Assembly (NCBI GenBank): GCA_029204225.1
Contig: CM055092.1
Span: forward strand, 100,186,200-100,250,199
Source of the DNA: Diphasiastrum complanatum
Taxonomy: Eukaryota > Streptophyta > Lycopodiopsida > Lycopodiales > Lycopodiaceae
Direction: 5' to 3'
DNA length: 64,000 nt
In this document: one piece after another, positions 57,601-64,000 of the stretch
How positions within the stretch are numbered: position 1 is the stretch's first letter
Layout: the number at the start of each line of letters is the position of its first letter
The notes under the pieces: model-generated
Told to the model about the DNA's origin: nothing
The model's database searches: none
What the model saw: the letters and a program-made list of their open reading frames with translations, nothing else
Position numbers and translations under genes: made by a program

Positions 57601-58412
57601 ACGTGAGCAGAGGGGTTAGTCTGCTTGTGAAAAGCAAATACTCTAGGACTTGTTCACTTCTAGTATGACGATGCCTGCTCAGCGGTTTTATGCTATGGAG
57701 AGGAACGCGAAAACGAACACGCATTGTAGGAAAACAATTACAACTCCTGCTATTATTCTTAGAACAAAGGTTATCGGGATAAATTCACGTATCTCCACAA
57801 CAGCATCTTATACTTGTTCCGAAAGATCTCGAGTCTTGACTACGTACAAAACTGTGATTCCTGGTCATTCAATACTTCAAATAACCCTATGACGGTGCCG
57901 CCATATCAATGGAAAATCTATTCATTTACTTAACATCTGAAGCAGATTTCGTATCGGCCATTTTGAATCAGTAAACCCGTTCTAGAGACACTAAAATTAA
58001 AGTCAGTGGATCTGTCTAAACAAGAACGAATATGTCAAGCATGTGTTTGTAATTCTTCTACAAATTTGCCAATCCTTTCAAGGATGCGATGGAGGCTGAC
58101 ACCATTGCATGTCAACTCCTAAACGCCGTGAGAACCGACGAATATGCAATACGAAGAAAATCAAATACATATTAAAGCCATTACAACAGCACTTACAATA
58201 ATCTCTGCGATGACTCGAGGTTGTCTGAGGGGCCTCAGAAAAAATGCCAAACTTCGTGTCAAAACTATGACAATCGCGATCTGAATCACAAGAAGAGGCA
58301 ATGCAAAATTGATGGGATTGTCACCCTGCCATGCCCCGTTCGATGTGGCTTTCATGGGGTGGATGCAGGTGGCGTTCAGGGCCACGGGGGGAGCAGCAGC
58401 AGCAGGTGCCAT
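54688..58412 (-). CDS. CHX-type cation/H+ antiporter (CPA2 family, CHX15-CHX20 group), complete
   Basis: Three exons, 58412-58197, 57426-56425 and 56001-54688, splice in phase 0 at GT/AG sites to an 843-residue protein, the usual CHX length. The start ATG gives [10 protein letters not shown], followed by [19 protein letters not shown], typical of the CHX17-20 group. The membrane domain (residues about 35-430) has [36 protein letters not shown] and the AVNDV site (Asn-Asp at about 208-209) expected to bind the exchanged ion. The long hydrophilic C-terminal half (about 440-843) contains [31 protein letters not shown] and [20 protein letters not shown], as in CHX proteins. Such proteins exchange K+ or other monovalent cations for protons in endomembranes or the plasma membrane. 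No stop or frameshift is seen. Confidence 0.93.
56002..56424 (-). other. Intron 2 of the CHX gene
   Basis: Its donor follows GKERK (AAG|GTATGC) and the acceptor is GTGCAG before VLNDETF. The ORF that runs into it (ending near 56227) is read-through. Confidence 0.85.
57427..58196 (-). other. Intron 1 of the CHX gene
   Basis: Its donor is GTAAGT after RVIAEII and its acceptor TTGTAG before GGIILGPS. No repeat or coding signal is recognised inside. Confidence 0.85.
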
Positions 58413-59515
58413 TTTGTAGCAAAAACAAAACCCAACTGCTAAACTGATCTACAATTTCCAACTTTTCCTTCAAACCCACAAAAAATATCTTCCCAATTCA
58501 GCACCGATCTTCTTCAGATCTCACCCTTTTAATCATAATCAAACCACCACCATCGTCATCTTCTTCCTCTTTTTCTTCTTTCAATCAGGAAACGGTGTCC
58601 TTTAAAGCCGAGACTGCCTGGCTGCCTAGGCCTATATTTGACTTATAGCTTATCCAGCTTGGCTTATAGCTTATCTTATTGGGTACGATGACCAAATCCC
58701 CCTCTCACCACGCAATACCAAACAAATCCATATTCCCCAATCGTGCATTTCTTTTGTTCCTTTCTGCTGTTCTTTTTCCCTAACTTCATGCTCTTGAGTC
58801 CTCATCAAGTCCCCTTCCTCAATTCATGCTCTCCATAGCCATTATTAATGATCTTTGCACTTGGCAAAACCGCCAAAAGTTTATCCCAAGGTCGTCAGGC
58901 CGAGCCATAATTAAACAATCGTTGAATTTGGTACAAAAAGATTTGTCTCAAATGTAAAAGACGGCGAGAAAAACCTTCTCTTTTTATGGTTAATTTTTTG
59001 TTACAAGTCTTAATTATGCACTTTTATGGGTCCCATTGCCCAATCTCTCTTTTCAACTTCCTATGAAGACCCTTTTATGAACACAATGTTCTCGTGAAAA
59101 TTTCATACCATGCCAAGAAAGTAATGAGTGGTCACTATCAAATTTCATGACATGCAAAAAATGAAGGTGAGGTCAACTTTTTATAGAAAACTTTGTATTT
59201 CACGGATTTGGGCAAAATTATTATTTCTTGAGGAAACTCAAGCTTTTGCAAGATTTAATAGTCCTCAAGGACGTGCATGAATCTTCCAAGCAAATCTTTT
59301 AAGTTGGAGAGAGAGAGAGAGATGGAAATAGACATGTTGACTGCATTGTAACTAAATTTGTCTCGTCAATAGCCGTCAAACTATAGTGTCCATGAAGTTT
59401 TGAGCTATTAGTCATACTTTTCTCTAGTCATTATGAAGAACACCATCTTGTCAAGAGCCGCTAAATGATAATCTTCATGAAGTTTTGGGCTCATATCATC
59501 ATATGGCTCCGCTTA
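58413..59515. other. Upstream region of the CHX gene
   Basis: It would hold the CHX promoter and 5' leader on the minus strand. It includes pyrimidine-rich blocks near 58550-58590 and a short (GA)n tract at 59308-59322. No specific regulatory motif can be called with confidence. Confidence 0.4.
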
Positions 59516-59894
59516 TTTTCAGCACCCTGACGGGTGCTCTGGCACTTGTTAAGGTGCTCCAGTTTTTTTTTTGAAAAATTAGTTGCCTAGCTGCCAGTTG
59601 GGCAACCAATATTTACCCCATAAGGTTTTCTCTGAGATTATTCAAAGTGAATATATAACCAAACTTCTCCATTACCTTACATGTGTGTGTGTGTGCCCGG
59701 TGCCATTGCCTGTCCGACAGCCATTGTAGACCGCCCGGCACCAATTTGTGCTGTCCGGCGCCCATCTATGCTGCCCGGCGCCACTGCTCGCTGGCCGGTG
59801 TGCCCACATTCAAATTTTTTACGGGCACTGACAGCGTCGGCACCCGGTGGGCCAGCACCCTGATGCGTGCCAACACCCGTCAGTGTGCTGAAAA
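59516..59894. mobile_element. Small inverted-repeat element (MITE-like), 379 bp
   Basis: The left end TTTTCAGCACCCTGACGGGTG pairs with the right end, whose inverse starts TTTTCAGCACACTGACGGGTG, followed in both by TGGCAC after 2-3 bases. TA flanks each end, consistent with a TA target. The interior repeats CCCGGCGCC/CCGGCACC words and has no ORF of note. Confidence 0.68.
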
Positions 59895-59899
59895 TATGT

Positions 59900-61640
59900 G
59901 GAACCATCATCATACTGAGGGCCATCTCACACTACACTTTCTGGCAAGTCCGAAATTTAAAATAGAGCTCTCCCATTGGTCCAGGGAGAAAAGATGGGCC
60001 TTCCACCCTTTCACACTAACAAGCACTTGCCACCATGTGGCAAATGACATGGCAGGGACCCACTGCCAAATAGGGGCAACTCAAAGCCATTTTGTGGGCC
60101 AGGCAATGTCCTCTAGCATGTTCAGTTGCCCCCAGCACGTTGGCCTGCATTTTGAAGTCTTCCCAACTCTTCATTGTTGATATTCCTTTCAATGAAATGT
60201 ATTTCAATTTTGACCTTTCCAGTTGAAAGGTGATTGGTTGAAAAAAACCCTTATAGCACACTTCAATCTTTTAACATAAAAATTTTTATACTTTCCTTTC
60301 AAACCACAACACCTTAATAAAATGGACCAATCATATGTCAAGGTTCAAATGGGCCAACACTTACCATTCAAATGTGAAATAGGAGTGGTCCAATGCCCCT
60401 CAACTCACTTGCCAAGATTCAAAAAATGGGTGGCAAGTGAAAGGCACTAGCAAAGGGACTTGCATGTAGTGAGAAAGCACCCTTAAGTTTTCCCATGTCA
60501 TTTTTTTAAGTTGAAACTTTGGCCCATAGAATAGAGACATCTTGGCCATCTTTCAGAATATAGAGCTTGAATTTTGCAAATTCCATGGAGATTGTCCATT
60601 GGAGGCTTTTGACAAAAATGATTTATTCATAGTGATGGGATGAAACATAGGTGGCTAGACAACTCCTAGCCTAAAGCTTCATTCAACTCTTCCACAAGTT
60701 TCAACTTATACAAGAGGGGGGGCCACAACATACACCTCAAGAGGTTTCAACTTGATACAAGAGGGGGACCACAAAGTTGAATTTGGTAAGTCAACTTAAG
60801 CCCCTAATTCCATAATAATAAAAGCACACAAGAATATCTTATTTAAGACACCAACTTGGCAACATTTAATTTAACAAGCTCATCTAAAAAATATCGAGCA
60901 CCTTTGCCGCGCATTTTAGAGAAAAAAAAAGAGTATTGTAATGGGAAAAAAATGTATTGCAAATTGACATGATTGAGACAAACATGTCTACTCAAACTCA
61001 ACTAGAAGAGACATATCATCTTTGAGAGAATCATTACAATACAATATTGCATCCATGACCCAGGCAAAAATAGATAAATTACACCCTGAGTAAAAGGCTA
61101 ATTCGGCAACTAAAACAAGAATAAGAATACACAATTGTCATATAACAAATGTGTATGAAGGACTGTATTTCCAGTTGCATGGGAGATCCCTACATCACCC
61201 TTTTATGGGGGATGGACCCATAGTGCATTTAAAGTTGTACTTTGAAATCCGTTGGGCCCATATGTACTTGTGTACTCTCAAAGAATCATACAAATTGTTG
61301 GAAAGTGACAAAAGGAGAAATGCTATATAACAATATTTTAGAAAGAAAACATTTTTGCGCCCTCACTCATGTCGTAGAGACATGTCAACTTTTGCAAATC
61401 ATCGCATTAGTCCTCTAAACCATCTTGATAGGTGTCGACCTGTCCACCAACTCTTGCAAAAAATAATTGAGCCTCTAGCCCTTGGTGTTGACATGTTGCA
61501 ATATGGAGGTTGCTCTTTGGAACTAGGAAGTTCATTGGGGCTTTGTCCTTTTTGATAGAAAAGCACTACAATGTGATTCCCTACTCACTCACACGTTCAT
61601 ATCGTCAAAGAAACAACAAATAAACATAGATAAGCCCCTC
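59900..61640. other. Intergenic region without recognised genes
   Basis: Short ORFs on both strands lack family support. A local direct repeat (CAAGAGGGGG...ACCACAA, about 60710-60775) is visible. Nothing else can be assigned. Confidence 0.45.
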
Positions 61641-61649
61641 AATAACACT

Positions 61650-61870
61650 CAAGGGAAGGATCACGCAACAAATTTACTTCATACCTCCAAACTGAGATAT
61701 ATACAATACATTTTGGGTAGTACCGCATGGCACAGTTGCCTCTAATAGGACCAAGTCTTGCACCTGTATCAACATGCACATGACTATACTAGACCCAACA
61801 TAGGGACTCATGTACAACATATGGAAAAAGCTTTCCATCAATGTCATAAACTGAAGCTTTGATTCTAACA
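61650..61870 (-). repeat. Probable copia 3' LTR start, minus strand
   Basis: On the minus strand TGTTAGAATCAAAG follows a purine tract TTTAGGGAGAG, next to the copia RNase H end at 61897-62100. Its outer end is not defined. Confidence 0.5.
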
Positions 61871-61896
61871 CTCTCCCTAAAACTTAAGTTTACTCT

Positions 61897-62100
61897 CTAT
61901 ATCAAAAACAAAAACCCCTCTCTAAACATTTCAAATTTGTCCTTACTCAAAGGTTTTGTAGAAACATATGCTAATTGTTCTACAATACTACAATGTACTA
62001 TCTTAACATCATTGCTAAGCACATGTTCATTGAAGAAGTGATATTTGATCTCTATATGTTTAGCCCTAGCATGGTAGATGTGAAAAATTGTCAACTAGTT
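61897..62100 (-). pseudogene. Copia RNase H end, minus strand, decayed
   Basis: On the minus strand it reads YHARAKHIEIKYHFFNEHVL, DVKIVHCSIVEQLAYVSTKP and LSKDKFEMFREG, the conserved copia pol end. The 5' part is lost. Confidence 0.8.
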
Positions 62101-63320
62101 AAGCTGTCTAATTTGGCAATTTCGATGCCAAAGTGAATTTTCAACTTAGAGATACATTTCTTTATTTCAATAAGGACTAAAAATAGTGTCTTGAGTATTT
62201 TTAACAAGTATATAGGTGTATTAGGTCAAATTTGGACCTACTCTGATTGGTTAGAAGAGATACATTGAATCTAGTCAAGTTATCTAGCTTTTTGGAGAAG
62301 TTTCTAGAAACTTTCATAAGTTGATAAACTTGGGCAAGATGATCTAAATAGGTCAAGAGGCTGTTATAAATAGGCATACAAGTGTGGGAGAAATTCATCT
62401 CTCTCATTCTTCTCCTATGTGGAAAAAGTACAAAAAGGACCAAGAGTGGCTCCTAATCTGATCCTCAAGAGGGATTGGTTGTCAGATTACTTGATCTATC
62501 AATCTACTTCAGATTAAGATCAATCTAGATGAATTCTAGACACAAAATCCTAACAAGAACAATCATTAATTGAAGGTAAGTGTACTTTCTGGTTTCACAC
62601 GTGTGAAACACTATCTGAGTACGGACTCCAACTTGAAAGTCAAGTACACATTGATAGAACCTCAAAACAATCAAAACAAATGTAGACAAATGGAGAGAAT
62701 CACTCAAAATTGCTTCCAAAACCAAGATTGGTGTCTCACAATGATTATGGCCAAATGTGGCTCTATATATACAATAAGTGAGAGCTCGTGGTACTGATCA
62801 TCCCTCTAATCCCACATGTGTGAAGGTGCTTTGTCATATGATGATTCATCATGCAAAATTGACACTTGGACAAAACCTTCTATTTTGAGCACTTTTGGTC
62901 CATTTTTCTTCTATATGGAGATCTACCTGGAAATCTTATAGAAGTCAAAATTTGCCTACTTCAGCTTATTCCACACGTGTGAGCTGTCCTCTACACATGT
63001 GATATGACACCTAACCAAAGGATGCGGCTCATGCAATCAATAGATTGATGCCATGTGTCATATGTCTAGAAAACTAGTTTCTGGCCTTTTTAGCCACTAG
63101 AACTTGAATTAAATCATATGTACACCCTATATGATTATGGTACATGAAAAGTACACTATTTTCACACATGGGAACAGGCTCCACACATGTGTGTTTATCT
63201 ATATACAAGTGTTTTGGCCTCTACCAAGCTTATTTTTGCATTTTTCACACTCCTAAAAAATCTAGCTTGATGGAAAACATGATGATCTTGAACTTGACTC
63301 CATGGGCTGAATTGGTCTTT
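62101..63320. other. Unassigned region left of the terminal ORF
   Basis: It contains the word CACACGTGTG or variants several times (about 62596, 62812, 62974, 63164, 63183). No gene family, LTR border or RNA gene is recognised. Confidence 0.4.
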
Positions 63321-63326
63321 GCTGGT

Positions 63327-63767
63327 TCAAAAGGTGTGAAGATTAGCCAATGAGCTTGATGATGATCTGAAATCACCATATCCATGATAGTGCTTCTTTG
63401 ATGTTGATATCTTTGATGAGCTTGAGAGCTTTGCACCATCCGAGCACCTCCAAAATTGATCCCTCCAAATTTCATGTAGATGCTTGACCTTGAGGCTTGC
63501 TCCTTCTTCATGTGCATGCACCTCCATGAGAAAATAAAGATTTCTTCTTGATTTATTAGGATCACAAAGATCTAACATCATGTTACCACAATCTAGCTCA
63601 TCCAAATTGGCAAGGCTATGCATGCTATAATAACAAAGTGTTTGCATCACATCTTCATGCTTGTTTACCATGCTAATCTCAGATCCAATGAGGCTAAATA
63701 CTTCATTATGGAGATAAGTGTCTTTAGAAGATGATTCACTTACTCTCATAAAGAGTTCACGAGCCAT
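63327..63767 (-). CDS. Hypothetical 146-residue protein, unknown
   Basis: The ATG at 63767 opens MARELFMRVSESSSKDTYLH and runs to a stop at 63327. The N-terminal half is mixed polar with several Met, Cys and Leu. The C-terminal half is Ser/Lys/His-rich (SSSSKISTSKKHYHGYGDF). I recognise no family. No intron borders or neighbours suggest a role, and it may be part of a decayed retroelement. The chance that it is a random ORF in a repeat is substantial. Confidence 0.25.
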   Translation of the reverse strand: MARELFMRVSESSSKDTYLHNEVFSLIGSEISMVNKHEDVMQTLCYYSMHSLANLDELDCGNMMLDLCDPNKSRRNLYFLMEVHAHEEGASLKVKHLHEIWRDQFWRCSDGAKLSSSSKISTSKKHYHGYGDFRSSSSSLANLHTF

Positions 63768-64000
63768 TTGCTTTCTAATTGATTTAAAATCAATTTCAAC
63801 CTTTTAAGAACATCATCTATGTTCTCTGAGAGACTTCATACTCAACTAGTATGGCTTTACTCCAATTTTGAGATGCAACGATCTCACTAAAGCAAATTGA
63901 TTTATCAAATGACATAAGAGAAGTAAGTATGAGATGTATACCACATGAGATATGCTCCTCTTTCCCTTGAGCCACATGGATTCAACCATATTTCTTGAGT
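63768..64000. other. Right edge, no gene recognised
   Basis: AT-rich sequence with no supported feature up to the window end. Confidence 0.4.

Overview
The window is nuclear DNA of a seed plant with a large, transposon-rich genome. Evidence for this: spliced plant genes (a metaxin and a CHX cation/proton antiporter), Ty1/copia and Ty3 LTR retrotransposons primed by initiator-Met tRNA, plant-type hAT transposons, a non-LTR retrotransposon, and very long intron or intergenic spaces. The nested repeats and stretched introns would fit a gymnosperm or another large-genome lineage, but the sequence alone does not name the species. No bacterial, organellar or viral replicon is present.

Bases 1-36519 are almost entirely layered mobile elements. 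Two copies of one hAT family lie tail to tail: copy 1 (1-4688, cut by the window edge) and copy 2 (4701-10021, with an exact 8-bp target duplication). Each carries a DUF659-type transposase gene and a convergent small charged ORF. A decayed copia LTR (11076-11598) and a decayed Ty3 pol fragment (11599-13490) follow. A third, diverged hAT (13491-14015 plus 24688-26303) is split by a complete copia element (14016-24682, target site TGAAC). That copia is itself split by a young Ty3-like element without a pol core (18541-23801, target site GGAGG). Next come a non-LTR retrotransposon (26530-29282) holding a copia fragment, and a second copy of the pol-less Ty3 family (29283-36519). The second copy is split by a chromodomain Ty3 element (29648-35146, target site GATTG).

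The first host gene is a plant metaxin on the + strand, with exons from 36789 to 40974. Its largest visible intron holds one hAT element inside another, each with its own 8-bp target duplication. No 5' exon is visible, so either intron 1 spans the whole transposon nest or the locus has lost its 5' end. At 44034-45168 a three-exon reading frame resembles the DUF4216 region of CACTA transposons. The span 45.2-54.6 kb is AT-rich with copia RNase H remnants and simple repeats. At 58412-54688 a complete three-exon CHX antiporter gene (843 codons before the stop) lies on the minus strand; it is the best preserved gene here. The last 5 kb hold a small inverted-repeat element, a copia remnant and one unknown ORF.

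The most unusual material: the two-gene hAT family with an AT-hook tail; hAT ends that share a CATAG/CTTAG tip but carry arrays of different palindromic words; and a recently active Ty3 family that lacks reverse transcriptase and has AGTTA...TAACT LTR tips instead of TG...CA.
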